Source: Nocardia brasiliensis
GTDB lineage: Bacteria; Actinomycetota; Actinomycetes; Mycobacteriales; Mycobacteriaceae
Direction of reading: 5' to 3'
DNA length: 64,000 nt
Assembly: GCF_011801125.1 (NCBI RefSeq)
Contig: NZ_CP046171.1
Location: 3,844,001 to 3,908,000 of the forward strand
The position numbers and the translations under genes were made by a program. Under the pieces are notes generated by a model. The model did not search any database, was not told the DNA's origin, and saw only the letters and a program-made list of their open reading frames with translations. Shown piece after piece: positions 1-9,542 of this stretch. The stretch's first letter is position 1. Each line of letters begins with the position of its first letter.

Positions 1-522
1 GAGCCGGGACAGGCCGTTGAAGATCAGCGACCCGAGGCCGGGCCCGAGCACGTATGCGACGATGGCGGCCACGCCGACGATCATCTGGGTCGAGACCCGG
101 ATGCCGGTGAGGATCACCGGCCAGGCGATCGGCAACTCGACGGTGAGCAGGATGCGCAATCGGGAAAAGCCGATGCCCTTGGCGGATTCGATCACCGAGG
201 GCGGCACCGCGCGCAAACCCACGATCGCGTTCCCGATCACCGGCAGTGCCGCGAAGAACGCGAGCATGAGAAACGAAGGAACGACACCCAATCCGAAGGG
301 CACCAGCAGCAAGGCGAGCAGCGCCAGCGACGGAATGGTCAGCGCGACCCGGCTAGAGGTGAGCGAGAGCGCGGCGAGTAGCGGCAGGCGATAGACCGCG
401 ACCGCGACGAGCACCGCGACGACGGTGCCGACCAGCACGGTCTGAAATGCCAGGGAGGCGTGCTGATAGGTGAGGAACGCGAGGAATTCGCCCCGACCCC
501 GGATATAGCTCCATAAGTTCAC
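1..522 (-). CDS. ABC transporter permease, glycine betaine/choline (ProW/OpuB) type, 3' end outside window
   Basis: Only the first 174 codons are inside the window; the gene runs off the left edge. The GTG at 522 is chosen because GAGGGGAA lies just upstream. The protein begins MNLWSYIRGRGEFLAFLTYQ and shows hydrophobic segments at about residues 20-45, 55-75 and 80-95. A binding-protein-dependent permease loop follows (about residues 112-150), containing SAKGIGFSRLRILLTVELP, the coupling helix that contacts the ATPase. The family imports compatible solutes such as glycine betaine, choline or carnitine across the membrane. The ATPase and binding protein are presumably beyond the edge. The substrate is inferred from family resemblance only. 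Confidence 0.8.
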   Translation of the reverse strand, partial: MNLWSYIRGRGEFLAFLTYQHASLAFQTVLVGTVVAVLVAVAVYRLPLLAALSLTSSRVALTIPSLALLALLLVPFGLGVVPSFLMLAFFAALPVIGNAIVGLRAVPPSVIESAKGIGFSRLRILLTVELPIAWPVILTGIRVSTQMIVGVAAIVAYVLGPGLGSLIFNGLSRL

Positions 523-716
523 GCGATTCCCCTCGTCGGGCAAGACCGGTCGGTACCTGCGGGTGCGTAATCGCCGGACGCGAGCCGCCAAAGCTTAATC
601 GAGACTCCACGTCCGGTTCTGGATGGCGCGCTGCGCGCGGATCGCCGGATTGCCGATCTCGCGATTGTTTTCACCATCGAGCCGCGGTCGAAACAATCGC
701 GTGTGGAATTCCGCGC

Positions 717-1625
717 TCACGCCGCCGTGGTGAGGGGATCGACGGTCGAGTACGACTCGGCGTTGCCCGCGATGACGGTGCTGCTCGACCCGTCGACGCC
801 CACCGGGATGTCGCCGGCCAGCGTGATCCGGGTGAGCCTGCGGTGTTCGGCGCCGTCGTAGTCGTCGATCGCGTAGTGCTGGGTGGCACGGTTGTCCCAG
901 ATCGCCACGTCGCCGAGCGACCAGTCCCACCGCACGGTGTGTTCGAGGCGAGTCACGCGATCCTGGAACAACCGGAAAAGCGCCTGCGACTCGCTGCTGG
1001 ACAGGCCGACGATCCGGTTCACGAAGCAGCCGAGCAGCAACGCGCGCTCGCCGGTCTCCGGGTGCACCCGGACCACCGGATGCTCGGTCTCGAAGTAGGT
1101 CGACTCGAACTCGCGACGGTAGGCCTGAACGCTCTCGTCCGGGCGGTCCTCGGTGGTGGCCGCGTAGTCGTAACGGTTGGTGTGCCGGGCGCGCAGGCTC
1201 TCGGCCAGCCGCCGCAGCGGTTCCGGCAGCGAGTTGTAGGCGGCGACGGTCGAGGCCCACGTGGTCGCGCCGCCGTAGCTCGGCAAGGTGACCGCGCGCA
1301 GGATCGACGCCTTCGGCACGCGGTCGACGAAGGTGACGTCGGTGTGCCAGGTGTTGGAGCGGCCGTGGTGGGAGTCGATGGCCAGGCTCTTCACCCCCGC
1401 CGAGGTGAGCGTCGGATGCGGGGTGGTCGGCGTACCGAGCAGCTCGGCGAATTCGTACTGCCCGTCCTCGGTCAGGTGCTGCTGCTCGCGGAAGAAGATC
1501 ACCTTGTGCTCGTTGAGCGCGGCGCGCAGCGTGGCGACGGTCGCGTTGTCGAGCCCACCGCCGAGCCGGACGCCGTCGATTCGAGCGCCGATGTGCGCAC
1601 CGAGCTTGACCACCTGCACCGACAT
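717..1625 (-). CDS. TauD/TfdA-family Fe(II)/2-oxoglutarate dioxygenase
   Basis: 302 aa, normal length for the family. The facial triad is visible: WHTD (His and Asp, about residues 93-95) and the distal His in [10 protein letters not shown] (about 252). A downstream Arg in HRRLTRI would bind 2-oxoglutarate. TauD, AtsK and TfdA relatives hydroxylate taurine, alkyl sulfates or phenoxyacetates to release sulfite, sulfate or phenol; which substrate applies here cannot be read from the sequence. ATG start, with AAAGG about 8 nt upstream. The nearest upstream gene is separate, so it is probably transcribed alone. Confidence 0.9.
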   Translation of the reverse strand: MSVQVVKLGAHIGARIDGVRLGGGLDNATVATLRAALNEHKVIFFREQQHLTEDGQYEFAELLGTPTTPHPTLTSAGVKSLAIDSHHGRSNTWHTDVTFVDRVPKASILRAVTLPSYGGATTWASTVAAYNSLPEPLRRLAESLRARHTNRYDYAATTEDRPDESVQAYRREFESTYFETEHPVVRVHPETGERALLLGCFVNRIVGLSSSESQALFRLFQDRVTRLEHTVRWDWSLGDVAIWDNRATQHYAIDDYDGAEHRRLTRITLAGDIPVGVDGSSSTVIAGNAESYSTVDPLTTAA

Positions 1626-1729
1626 TGCACGACCTTTCGCTCCATCCGGATGATTACGGATGAGGAAACCAGTGCGGGCGCGGCGCGGCCAGTATTACGG
1701 TCACCCGGATCACAATGTGCCGATATGCA

Positions 1730-2614
1730 TCAGCTGCCATTTCCCGGCGGGATCGAAAGCGGTTGGCGCAGGAAACTTCCGGGCCGTCGATAGAGCAGGA
1801 ATGCGCCGATCGCATTGGCGGCCAGCAGCAGTAATCCTTGTTCGCCGAGCCACAGCCAGGCCCGCTCGCCCGCGGTGTGCGTATCGAAGACGGATTGGAT
1901 CACCTCGTTCCACGTGCCGTGCAGCACGACCGCGGGCCAAATGCTGCCGGTGTCCAATCGCACCCGCGCGAACACATAGGAGACCACGACAATCTGAATC
2001 ACGAACAGCGGCGCGATCACCGCGACGGAGCCGCCGTGCCCGCCGAGATAGGAACCGCCGATGATCAACGGCAGATGCCAAACGGCCCAGATCAGTCCGC
2101 CCACCAAGATTGGCTGCGGTATGCCCGCGTCGACGAGCCGGGTGAGCAGATAGCCACGCCACCCCAATTCCTCGCCGAGCGCGAACAGCATGCCGACGGT
2201 GGTGCCGATCACCAGGCCGATGAGCAGTTGCGCGACGAAGGCGTGCCATCCGGGGGCCTGGCCGTTCGGGGTCGTGTACTCGGCGAGCCCGGTGAGCCAG
2301 CCGACGCCGTAGGCGATCGCGGCGACGGCCACCGGATAGCCGAGCGCGAGCAGGCAGGCCCGTCGGCCGCGCGAGCCGCCAAGGTGCAGCGAGATGTCGT
2401 CGAAACCCTCGCGCAGCACCACGCGGGCGATGAGCGCGGCGACGCCGGGTGCCCACATGAGCAGCAGCACGCCGAGTTCGCTGCGCGTCGCGAGGGTGAA
2501 CACCGCGGCAGGCGCGGACAGCGTGACCAGCAGGACGAGGAAGACCCCGATACCGCGGCGGGCCTGGCGGCGGCGGTCCGATGCCGGTGGTGCGTCCTGG
2601 CGCCCTGGTGTCAT
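1730..2614 (-). CDS. CPBP-family intramembrane glutamic endopeptidase
   Basis: 294 aa with about eight hydrophobic segments. The three ABI/CPBP motifs are present: EELGWRGYLL (paired Glu and Arg), HLPLIIGG (His) and HGTWNEV (His and Asn). These residues form the active site in the Rce1-like fold. Bacterial members process membrane or secreted peptides or protect against bacteriocins; the role here is unknown. The ATG has no Shine-Dalgarno; TATTGT sits 6 nt upstream, so the transcript is probably leaderless. Confidence 0.9.
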   Translation of the reverse strand: MTPGRQDAPPASDRRRQARRGIGVFLVLLVTLSAPAAVFTLATRSELGVLLLMWAPGVAALIARVVLREGFDDISLHLGGSRGRRACLLALGYPVAVAAIAYGVGWLTGLAEYTTPNGQAPGWHAFVAQLLIGLVIGTTVGMLFALGEELGWRGYLLTRLVDAGIPQPILVGGLIWAVWHLPLIIGGSYLGGHGGSVAVIAPLFVIQIVVVSYVFARVRLDTGSIWPAVVLHGTWNEVIQSVFDTHTAGERAWLWLGEQGLLLLAANAIGAFLLYRRPGSFLRQPLSIPPGNGS

Positions 2615-2620
2615 GTAGGC

Positions 2621-2626
2621 ACAATA
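2621..2626 (-). promoter_or_regulatory. -10 box of a leaderless promoter for the CPBP protease
   Basis: TATTGT on the minus strand ends 6 nt before the ATG at 2614, and no ribosome binding site lies between them. It is one member of a series of similarly placed TANNNT hexamers in this window. Confidence 0.5.
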
Positions 2627-2716
2627 GGCAGCGCGCCGGCGCCGGTCGTCAGCCTCGAGTGTGGAGTCGGACTCAGGTAAGACCCTGAGTCATCGGTTGG
2701 GCAGCGGGGTTTCGGG

Positions 2717-3760
2717 TCAGAGCGAACCCTGGCGCGCGGCGCGCCACAGGTCGACCGCGCCGTCGTCGTCGAGCAGCGCGTCGATCTCGGCCAGCTCCTC
2801 CGTCTCGAACTCCAGCCGGTCCAGCGCGCCGACGTTCTGCTCGAGCTGGCCGGTGGTGGACGCGCCGATGACCAGCGAGGTCACCCGCTCGTCGCGCAAC
2901 GCCCAGGCAAGCGCGAGCTGGGCGAGGGTCTGGCCGCGGCGCTGGGCGAGCGCGTCGAGCTTGCGCAGGCGCTCGATCATCGCCGGGGTGAGCAGCTCGT
3001 TCTGGAACGACTTGTCCTGGGCGGCGCGCGATTGCGGCGGAATGCCGTCGAGATACTTCGAGGTGAGCATGCCCTGGGCGAGCGCGGTGAACCCGATGAC
3101 GCCGAAGCCGTCCGCGGCGGCGGCATCGAGCAGCCCTACGGTCTCGATCCAGCGGTTGAGCATCGAATACGACGGTTGGTGGATGAGCAGCGGCGTGCCG
3201 AGTTCGCGCAGCAGCGCCGCCATGGTGCGCGAATCCCGCGCGGTGTACGACGAGATCCCGACGTACAGCGCTTTACCTTGCCGGACGGCGGTATTCAGCG
3301 CCGCCGCGGTCTCCTCCAGCGGCGTCGTCGGGTCGAACCGATGCGAATAGAAGATGTCGACGTAGTCGACCCCGAGCCGGGAAAGTGACTGGTCGAGCGA
3401 GGCGAGCACGTACTTTCGCGATCCGCCGCCCTGCCCGTACGGTCCGGGCCACATGTCCCAGCCCGCTTTCGTGGACAGCACGAGCTCGTCGCGATGCCGG
3501 GCCAGATCCTCGCGCAGGATGCGGCCCGCGTTGATCTCGGCCGACCCGTACGGCGGCCCGTAGTTGTTCGCCAGGTCGAAATGGGTGATACCGAGATCGA
3601 AGGCACGCAATGCGATCTCGCGTTGCGTGCCATAAGGCCGATCGTCACCGAAGTTGTGCCAGAAGCCGAGCGAGAGCAGCGGCAGATCCAGCCCGGACCG
3701 CCCCGACCGCCGATACCGCATCGGCCCGTCGTACCTGGTGGGTTCGGGAGCGTATGTCAT
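2717..3760 (-). CDS. Aldo/keto reductase, YghZ (L-glyceraldehyde 3-phosphate reductase) subfamily
   Basis: 347 aa TIM-barrel NADPH oxidoreductase. The catalytic tetrad is intact: Asp and Tyr in FDLANNYGPPYGS, Lys in VLSTKAGWDMWPG, and His in FYSHRFDP. The KAGWDMWPGPYG segment and the C-terminal VIGASTTGQLEQNVGAL are typical of YghZ/Gpr-like enzymes, which reduce L-glyceraldehyde 3-phosphate or methylglyoxal. ATG start preceded by GGAGG. The MarR gene lies 55 nt upstream on the same strand, so co-transcription is possible. Confidence 0.92.
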   Translation of the reverse strand: MTYAPEPTRYDGPMRYRRSGRSGLDLPLLSLGFWHNFGDDRPYGTQREIALRAFDLGITHFDLANNYGPPYGSAEINAGRILREDLARHRDELVLSTKAGWDMWPGPYGQGGGSRKYVLASLDQSLSRLGVDYVDIFYSHRFDPTTPLEETAAALNTAVRQGKALYVGISSYTARDSRTMAALLRELGTPLLIHQPSYSMLNRWIETVGLLDAAAADGFGVIGFTALAQGMLTSKYLDGIPPQSRAAQDKSFQNELLTPAMIERLRKLDALAQRRGQTLAQLALAWALRDERVTSLVIGASTTGQLEQNVGALDRLEFETEELAEIDALLDDDGAVDLWRAARQGSL

Positions 3761-3815
3761 GGAGACCTCCTCGTCGCGGGCGGGGTTGCGCGCGGTGCGT
3801 TCTTGCGCGTAGTGC

Positions 3816-4268
3816 TCAGGTGAGGTCGGCGGCGACCTTGCCGAGGCCGTCGGCGATGGCTTTGCGTTGCTGGGGGGTGAGGACGTCGATCAGGAGTTCG
3901 CGGACCAGGGCGACGTGGCCGGGGGCGGCGGCGCGCAGCTTGCGACGGCCGGCCGGGGTGAGGGTGGCGATGATGCCGCGGGGGTCGTCGGGGGCCGGGG
4001 TGCGGCGCACGAAGCCCGCCTTCTCCAGTTGGCCGATCTGATAGGTGAGGCCGCTCTTGGAGGTGAACAGGGCGGCGGAGAGTTCGGTCATGCGCAGCGC
4101 GTCGCCGGGGGCGTCCGCGAGCCGCACGAGCACCTCGTACTGGGTGTGCGAGAGCTGGGCGTCCTCTTTGAGCTGCTGTTCGATCCGGCGATTCAGCAGT
4201 GCCGTCGAGGCGAGGAACGCCTGCCAGGTCCGCATCTCTTCGTCGTCGAGCCACCGTGGCTCACCCAC
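3816..4268 (-). CDS. MarR-family transcriptional regulator
   Basis: About 150 aa winged-helix protein. The core reads LSHTQYEVLVRLADAPGDAL, then TELSAALFTSKSGLTYQIGQLEKAG (recognition helix) and the wing RRTPAPDDPRGIIATLTPAGR. A GTG at 4277 would also open the frame, but it directly abuts GGGAGG; the GTG at 4268, 9 nt from GGAGG, is the better start. The divergent dioxygenase gene begins about 90 nt away. Two GTTC-GAAC inverted repeats in the shared intergenic region are the likely operators, so autorepression and repression of the dioxygenase/DoxX pair are inferred. Confidence 0.9.
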   Translation of the reverse strand: MGEPRWLDDEEMRTWQAFLASTALLNRRIEQQLKEDAQLSHTQYEVLVRLADAPGDALRMTELSAALFTSKSGLTYQIGQLEKAGFVRRTPAPDDPRGIIATLTPAGRRKLRAAAPGHVALVRELLIDVLTPQQRKAIADGLGKVAADLT

Positions 4269-4287
4269 TGCGACCACCCTCCCTGTT

Positions 4288-4301
4288 GTTCAAACTCGAA
4301 C
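4288..4301. promoter_or_regulatory. Candidate MarR operator 1 (imperfect palindrome)
   Basis: GTTCAAACTCGAAC, with GTTC/GAAC ends matching those of the perfect palindrome at 4325. It lies just upstream of the marR ribosome binding site, well placed for autorepression. Confidence 0.5.
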
Positions 4302-4324
4302 GCTAACCTACCATCGGGGGTATA

Positions 4325-4340
4325 AGTTCAAATTTGAACT
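4325..4340. promoter_or_regulatory. Candidate MarR operator 2 (perfect 16-bp palindrome)
   Basis: AGTTCAAATTTGAACT is a perfect 16-bp palindrome ending 4 nt before the ribosome binding site of the dioxygenase gene. Its AT-rich, dyadic form is typical of MarR operators, and it should block transcription of the dioxygenase/DoxX operon. Confidence 0.75.
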
Positions 4341-4357
4341 ACTTGGAAGGAATGTGG

Positions 4358-5128
4358 ATGACCACGCGTATGCCGGTGGTGTACCTCTCGCACGGCGCCC
4401 CGCCGCTGGCCGACGACCCGCGCTGGCCGGGGGAACTCGCGGCCTGGTCCGCGCGGTTGCCGAAACCCGAGGCGGTGCTGATGATCTCGGCGCACTGGGA
4501 GGACGCCCCGCTCGCGGTCGGCGCGACGACGACGGTTCCGCTGGTCTACGACTTCTGGGGCTTTCCGCAGCACTACTACGAGGTGACCTATCCGGCGCCC
4601 GGTGCGCCGCAACTCGCCGACGACGTGCGCAAACTGCTGCGCGGGCCGGGACTGTCGGTGCACGACGTGCCCGATCGCGGCCTCGACCACGGGGCGTACG
4701 TCCCGCTGGTGGAGATGTATCCGGCGGCCGACGTGCCGGTGCTGCAACTGTCGATGCCGACGCTCGACCCGTCCGGCCTGCTCGAGCTCGGGCGCAAACT
4801 CGCGCCGCTGCGCGATCAAGGGGTGCTGATCGTCGGCAGCGGCTTCTTCACCCACAATCTGCGCGCGCTGACCCAGGACGGCTCGGTGCATCCGGTGATG
4901 GCCGAATTCGACGACTGGGGTCGCCGGGCACTGGCCGCGGGCGATGTCGACGCGCTGCTCGACTTCGAGAAGAAGGCGCCTGCCGCGGCCGCAGCGCACC
5001 CGCGGACCGAGCACTTCGCACCGCTGTTCGTCTCGCTCGGCGCGGCCGAGGCCGACCTGGCCACCCAGCGCAGCGTGATCGACGGCTTCTGGAACGGCTT
5101 GGCCAAGCGTTCCGTCCAATTCGGCTGA
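4358..5128 (+). CDS. Class III extradiol ring-cleavage dioxygenase (DODA/YgiD-like)
   Basis: 256 aa. Conserved His/metal residues are seen in YLSHGAPPL, SAHWED, DRGLDHGAYVPL and GSGFFTHN, as in LigB/DODA-type non-haem Fe or Zn enzymes that open catecholic rings. The ATG at 4358 is chosen because GGAAGG lies 7 nt upstream; the TTG at 4334 lies inside the operator palindrome and is rejected. A DoxX gene follows after 31 nt. A MarR regulator with a ring-cleavage dioxygenase and a DoxX protein recalls quinone/catechol stress modules such as catDE of Bacillus, so a role against quinones or electrophiles is inferred. Confidence 0.9.
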   Translation: MTTRMPVVYLSHGAPPLADDPRWPGELAAWSARLPKPEAVLMISAHWEDAPLAVGATTTVPLVYDFWGFPQHYYEVTYPAPGAPQLADDVRKLLRGPGLSVHDVPDRGLDHGAYVPLVEMYPAADVPVLQLSMPTLDPSGLLELGRKLAPLRDQGVLIVGSGFFTHNLRALTQDGSVHPVMAEFDDWGRRALAAGDVDALLDFEKKAPAAAAAHPRTEHFAPLFVSLGAAEADLATQRSVIDGFWNGLAKRSVQFG

Positions 5129-5159
5129 CCACTGATTTTCCCTCGGAAAGGACCATGGA

Positions 5160-5717
<558 letters not shown>

Positions 5718-5803
5718 GCGTCCACTTCCGGTCGTCGTGCGGCCGTAGCCGGTGTGGCCGAGTTCATGGTGCCCGGGTCGTGGTCGTGAGTAGCGTGACG
5801 GAG

Positions 5804-6673
5804 ATGGAGAACGAGGGACCGAGCCGGACCGCGCTCACGACCGCCTACGCCCGTGCCTACCATCAAATCGCCGACCAGCCACTGATTCTCACCGACCCGC
5901 TGGCGGCGCGTCTGCTGGGTGTCAGCGCCGATGAGTTGGTTGCCGCGGCCGGGTCCGGCGGCGACGACGTCCTAGGGGTGCTGCGGCTGGGCGTGAGTGA
6001 TCGGCCGCGGCGGCTGTTCTTCGCCGCGCGTGCCCGTTTCGCCGAGGATCGCGTTGCCGAGGCGGTCGCGGCGGGTGTGCGGCAGGTGGTGATCCTCGGC
6101 GCGGGCCTGGACACCTTCGCCTACCGCAACCCGCATCCCGGGCTGTCCGTCTTCGAGGTCGACCATCCCGCGACCCAGGCGTGGAAGCGCGAGCGCCTCG
6201 CCGCGTCCGGTATCGACCTGCCGGAACGGGCGACCTTCGTCCCGGTCGACTTCGAAACCGATCTTCTGGCAACGCAACTTGCGGACGCGGGGTTCCGCCG
6301 GACCGAACCGGCGGTGTTCGTGTGGCTCGGCGTCGTGTTCTACCTGACCCCGGACGCCGCCCGCGCGACCCTCGAATACATTGCGGGACAATCGGAGCGG
6401 GTCGAGGTGGTCTTCGATTATCTGGCCGACACCGACGAGGACCGCGCGCAACTACAGGCGCGGGCGGAGCGAGCGGCGGCCGTCGGCGAACCGTGGTTCA
6501 GCTACTTCACCCCGGGCGATCTGACCGTACAGCTTCGCGCCCTCGGTTTGTGCGACGTCGAGGACCGCTCCGCCGCCGACCTCATCGCCGGATACCTGGG
6601 TGGCGAAACAGAATTCACCGACGAACAGTCCACCGCGCTGCGTCCGGTCCGCATGCTCCGCGCGAGCCGTTAG
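5804..6673 (+). CDS. SAM-dependent methyltransferase, TIGR00027/LCM-like family
   Basis: About 289 aa. The SAM-binding motif VVILGAGLDTFAYR (motif I) is followed by FEVDHPATQAWKRERL and VPVDFETD, as in the actinobacterial families related to leucine carboxyl methyltransferases. Such genes are abundant paralogues in mycobacteria and Nocardia and mostly lack assigned substrates. The frame is open from GTG 5780. ATG 5804 is preferred because TAGCGT lies 7 nt upstream in the leaderless arrangement and no Shine-Dalgarno is present. It is probably transcribed alone. Confidence 0.88.
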   Translation: MENEGPSRTALTTAYARAYHQIADQPLILTDPLAARLLGVSADELVAAAGSGGDDVLGVLRLGVSDRPRRLFFAARARFAEDRVAEAVAAGVRQVVILGAGLDTFAYRNPHPGLSVFEVDHPATQAWKRERLAASGIDLPERATFVPVDFETDLLATQLADAGFRRTEPAVFVWLGVVFYLTPDAARATLEYIAGQSERVEVVFDYLADTDEDRAQLQARAERAAAVGEPWFSYFTPGDLTVQLRALGLCDVEDRSAADLIAGYLGGETEFTDEQSTALRPVRMLRASR

Positions 6674-6710
6674 TGCGGGCGACCACTCGTCGATGGCTGC
6701 GGGGGCTCGC

Positions 6711-7448
6711 TCATGCGGGTAGGTGGTCGGGGGAGTCGGGGACCGGGATCTCGAAACTCCAGGGGCCGCGCAGTTCCGTGCGGGCGGCGGCTGCGGTGTG
6801 CAGGCGCAGGAAGTCGGTGCGGGGTAGGTCCACGGCACCGAGGGAGGTGAGGTGGTCGGAGCTGACCTGGCAGTCGATCAGGGCGAAATCCCACGCGACG
6901 AGCTGGGCGCACAGCCAATACAGTGCGACCTTCGAGGTGTCGCGGGCACGGGAGAACATGGACTCGCCGGCGAAGGAGCGGCCGCACGCGACGCCGTAGA
7001 GGCCGCCGACCAGCTCGCCCGCGCGCCACACCTCGACCGAGTGCGCGCGACCGAGCCGGTGTAGGCGCACATAGGCCGCCAGCATGTCGGCGCCGATCCA
7101 GGTGCCTACCTCGCGGTCACGCGGGCCCGCGCACTGCGCCATCACTTCGGCGAAGGCGCGATCCATGGTCACCGCGTAGTCTGCACGGGCGACGGCGCGG
7201 CGATGCGACCTGGTGACCCGTAGGGCCGTCGGCACCAGGATGCTGCGCGGGTCCGGGCAATACCAGTGAATGATCTCCCCGGGGTTGTACCAGGGAAAGA
7301 TGCCCGCGGAGTAGGCGCTCAGCAGCCGTTTCGGCGACAGATCCCCGCCGAGCGCGATCAGCCCGGACGGGTCGGCCAGCGCGACCGGCGGGAACGGCTG
7401 GTCCGGATCGGCCAGAAGCATTCGCATCAGGTCGCTGGCGTCGGTCAC
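6711..7448 (-). CDS. aat: Leucyl/phenylalanyl-tRNA-protein transferase
   Basis: 245 aa. The family hallmarks are present: YSAGIFPWYNPGEIIHWYCPDPR near the N-terminus, then GTWIGADMLAAYVRLHRLGRAHSVEVW, GLYGVACGRSFAGESMFSR and IDCQVSSDHLTSLGA. The enzyme attaches Leu or Phe from aminoacyl-tRNA to N-terminal Arg/Lys of proteins, creating N-degrons for ClpS-ClpAP. Start is GTG with no Shine-Dalgarno; TAAGGT lies 7 nt upstream, suggesting leaderless translation. Confidence 0.96.
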   Translation of the reverse strand: MTDASDLMRMLLADPDQPFPPVALADPSGLIALGGDLSPKRLLSAYSAGIFPWYNPGEIIHWYCPDPRSILVPTALRVTRSHRRAVARADYAVTMDRAFAEVMAQCAGPRDREVGTWIGADMLAAYVRLHRLGRAHSVEVWRAGELVGGLYGVACGRSFAGESMFSRARDTSKVALYWLCAQLVAWDFALIDCQVSSDHLTSLGAVDLPRTDFLRLHTAAAARTELRGPWSFEIPVPDSPDHLPA

Positions 7449-7455
7449 CGGAAAG

Positions 7456-7461
7456 ACCTTA
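7456..7461 (-). promoter_or_regulatory. -10 box of a leaderless promoter for aat
   Basis: TAAGGT on the minus strand, separated by 7 nt from the GTG start at 7448, with no Shine-Dalgarno between. Confidence 0.5.
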
Positions 7462-7622
7462 CCGATCGGCGCCTTGGCGAATTGCCCGACGATCTCGCGT
7501 CGCGCTAGGACCGTAACTGTCCTATCCGCCTGAGCGAATCATGACACAGCGCGCATCGCGCATGACGCACTTCAGATTCCACCGGATCGGCTGCCGATCA
7601 ACGGTTTTCGGCTGGAGCTAGC

Positions 7623-9062
7623 CTATTTGCCCGCCGGAATTATCGGCGGGACGTAGTCGAAGGTCATACCGAGCAGCCACACCAGCAACAACACCACCGG
7701 TAGGTGGAAGATGAACTGCAAGAACGTGAAACCGACCAGATCACGCGCGCGCAATTTCAGCACCGCGAGCAACGGTAGCATGAAGAACGGGTTGATCAGG
7801 TTGGGCAGCGCCTCGGCCACGTTGTAGATCTGCACCGTCCAGCCGAGATTCATGTGCACGTCGGTCGCCGACTGCATCACGTACGGCGCCTCGACCAACC
7901 ACTTTCCGCCGCCGGAGGGCACGAAGATGCCGAGCACCACGGTGTAGATGGCGATGACGACGGCGAAGGCGCCGCCCCCGCCGATGCTGGTGAAGAAGTC
8001 GGCCAGGTGCTCCGATACGGTGATCCCGCCGCGCCCTTTCGCTTTGGTGAGGATCGCGGCCATGGCGGCATACAGCGGGAACTGCACCAGGATGCCCGCG
8101 GTGGCCGGAACCGCCAGGGAGACCGCCTGCAGGAACTTGCGCGGTGTGCCGTGCAGCACCAACCCGAGCACGAGGAAGACGAGCAGGTAACCGTTGAGGC
8201 TGCTCACCACGGTGAGCGCGGCCTTGTCGAGGAACTGGGAAACCAACCAGCCCAAGGTCATTACGCCGGCGATGATCGGCAGAATCCGGCTGTATTCGAG
8301 CCATTCGCCAGGGCGCGTGCGCGGGGTGGCCTCCTCGGGCTGATCGTCGAGGTCGACCTCCAGATCCTGCGCGGTCTTGATCGCCGCGCCCTTCGGCGCC
8401 GAGAAGTGGGCGATCACCACGGTGATCGCCATGATGATCACGCACATCAGCAGCGACTGCCAGGTGAAGATCGTCATGCCGAAGTCCAGCACGCCGGTGA
8501 TCCGCAACAGCGCGGGCGGCAGTGAGCTCGCCGTGGCCTGCAACTGTGCCGCCGAGGACGAAAGGCCGAGCGCCCAAACGGCGCCCAGACCCATGAACGC
8601 CGCGGCGCCGAGCGCGCGATAGTCCACCCGCAGGTCGGTGCGCCGCGCGATCGCGCGGGCCAGCAGGCCGCCGAACACCAGGCTGAGGCCCCAGTTCAGA
8701 AACGACACCGACATACTCAGGAACGCAACGAAACTCACCGCGCCCGCCGCGGATCGCGGTGCGGCCGCGAGCCGTTCGATGAGCCGGGCCACCGGCGGGG
8801 AGGTGGCGACCACGTAACCGGTCAGCACCACCATCGCCATCTGCAGCGTGAAAGCCGTGAGATCCCAGAATCCGTCGCCGAACGCGGTCACCACCGTCTT
8901 GGGCGAAGAACCGTTGGCCAGTGCCGCCACCGCCACGATGAACACACCGGCCAAGGCGACGACATAGGCGTCCGGGAACCATTTCTCCGTCCATCTCGCG
9001 AGTGACTGCGCGACCCGCGCTAGTCCCTTCTCCGAGCTGGCTTGGTCAATCGTGGCCGTCAT
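7623..9062 (-). CDS. Short-chain fatty acid transporter (AtoE family)
   Basis: About 479 aa with around twelve hydrophobic segments. Family features include WFPDAYVVALAGVFIVAVAAL at the N-terminus, NWGLSLVFGGLLARAIARR, IFVPSGGGKWLVEAPYVMQ and NPFFMLPLLAV. AtoE-type carriers import butyrate or acetoacetate. The frame opens at 9122, but ATG 9062 is chosen because the earlier residues do not resemble the family and AGGGA lies about 9 nt upstream of this codon. No atoDA or acyl-CoA genes are adjacent, so the physiological substrate is uncertain. Confidence 0.92.
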   Translation of the reverse strand: MTATIDQASSEKGLARVAQSLARWTEKWFPDAYVVALAGVFIVAVAALANGSSPKTVVTAFGDGFWDLTAFTLQMAMVVLTGYVVATSPPVARLIERLAAAPRSAAGAVSFVAFLSMSVSFLNWGLSLVFGGLLARAIARRTDLRVDYRALGAAAFMGLGAVWALGLSSSAAQLQATASSLPPALLRITGVLDFGMTIFTWQSLLMCVIIMAITVVIAHFSAPKGAAIKTAQDLEVDLDDQPEEATPRTRPGEWLEYSRILPIIAGVMTLGWLVSQFLDKAALTVVSSLNGYLLVFLVLGLVLHGTPRKFLQAVSLAVPATAGILVQFPLYAAMAAILTKAKGRGGITVSEHLADFFTSIGGGGAFAVVIAIYTVVLGIFVPSGGGKWLVEAPYVMQSATDVHMNLGWTVQIYNVAEALPNLINPFFMLPLLAVLKLRARDLVGFTFLQFIFHLPVVLLLVWLLGMTFDYVPPIIPAGK

Positions 9063-9239
9063 CGAGCTGTCCCTCATCTTTCTACACACCACCCACGCAC
9101 GCGCATGTGACGCACCGCACACGGGCTCGGTTGGCCAGTATTGAGGCCCACCTGTCCGCAGACAATAAGGAATAGCGCAGATCCAGTCTGCAAATCTGCA
9201 GAAATCACCCCTGTTCAGGGGGAGCGCGGCGCGTGTGGC

Positions 9240-9477
9240 GCGCCCGGTGAGGTCGAAACCGCGCTGGCCGGTGATCCGGTGGTGGCCCGCGCCGTGGTCG
9301 CGCTGGTGATTCTCGACGCGCTTGCGCCGGGCCGACCGGCAAGGTGGACCGAAAAGCCTTGCCGGAGCCCGTGTTCACCGCCGGATCGCCGAAAAGGTCG
9401 GTGTCGGTATCGAACTGCGCGATGTGTTCACCGAGCGGACGATCCGCAACCTCGCCGCGCGCATGGCGGGGGTGTGA
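9240..9477 (+). pseudogene. Remnant of a non-ribosomal peptide synthetase (adenylation tail plus carrier-domain tail)
   Basis: Three in-frame pieces of an NRPS module lie head to tail with frame changes. About 9240-9310 encodes GAPGEVETALAGDPVVARAV, the adenylation C-terminal subdomain. At 9332-9378 the +1-shifted frame encodes PTGKVDRKALPEPVF, the classic A10 motif with its catalytic Lys. From 9382 to 9477, RIAEKVGVGIELRDVF continuing to LAARMAGV and a stop matches the C-terminal helices of a carrier domain. The carrier core with the phosphopantetheine Ser is missing, so there is a deletion as well as a frameshift. The rest of 9063-9542 shows no gene. Confidence 0.75.
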
Positions 9478-9542
9478 TCGCGGCGGTGTGGTTGCGCCGC
9501 GCACCGCTGGGTACTTCCGGGGCAGCACAAGGAGGTTCACCA

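Noticed and set aside
843..1793. Long plus-strand frame opposite the TauD gene
   Set aside because: Shadow of the dioxygenase; Arg/Gly/Val-rich composition and no family match.
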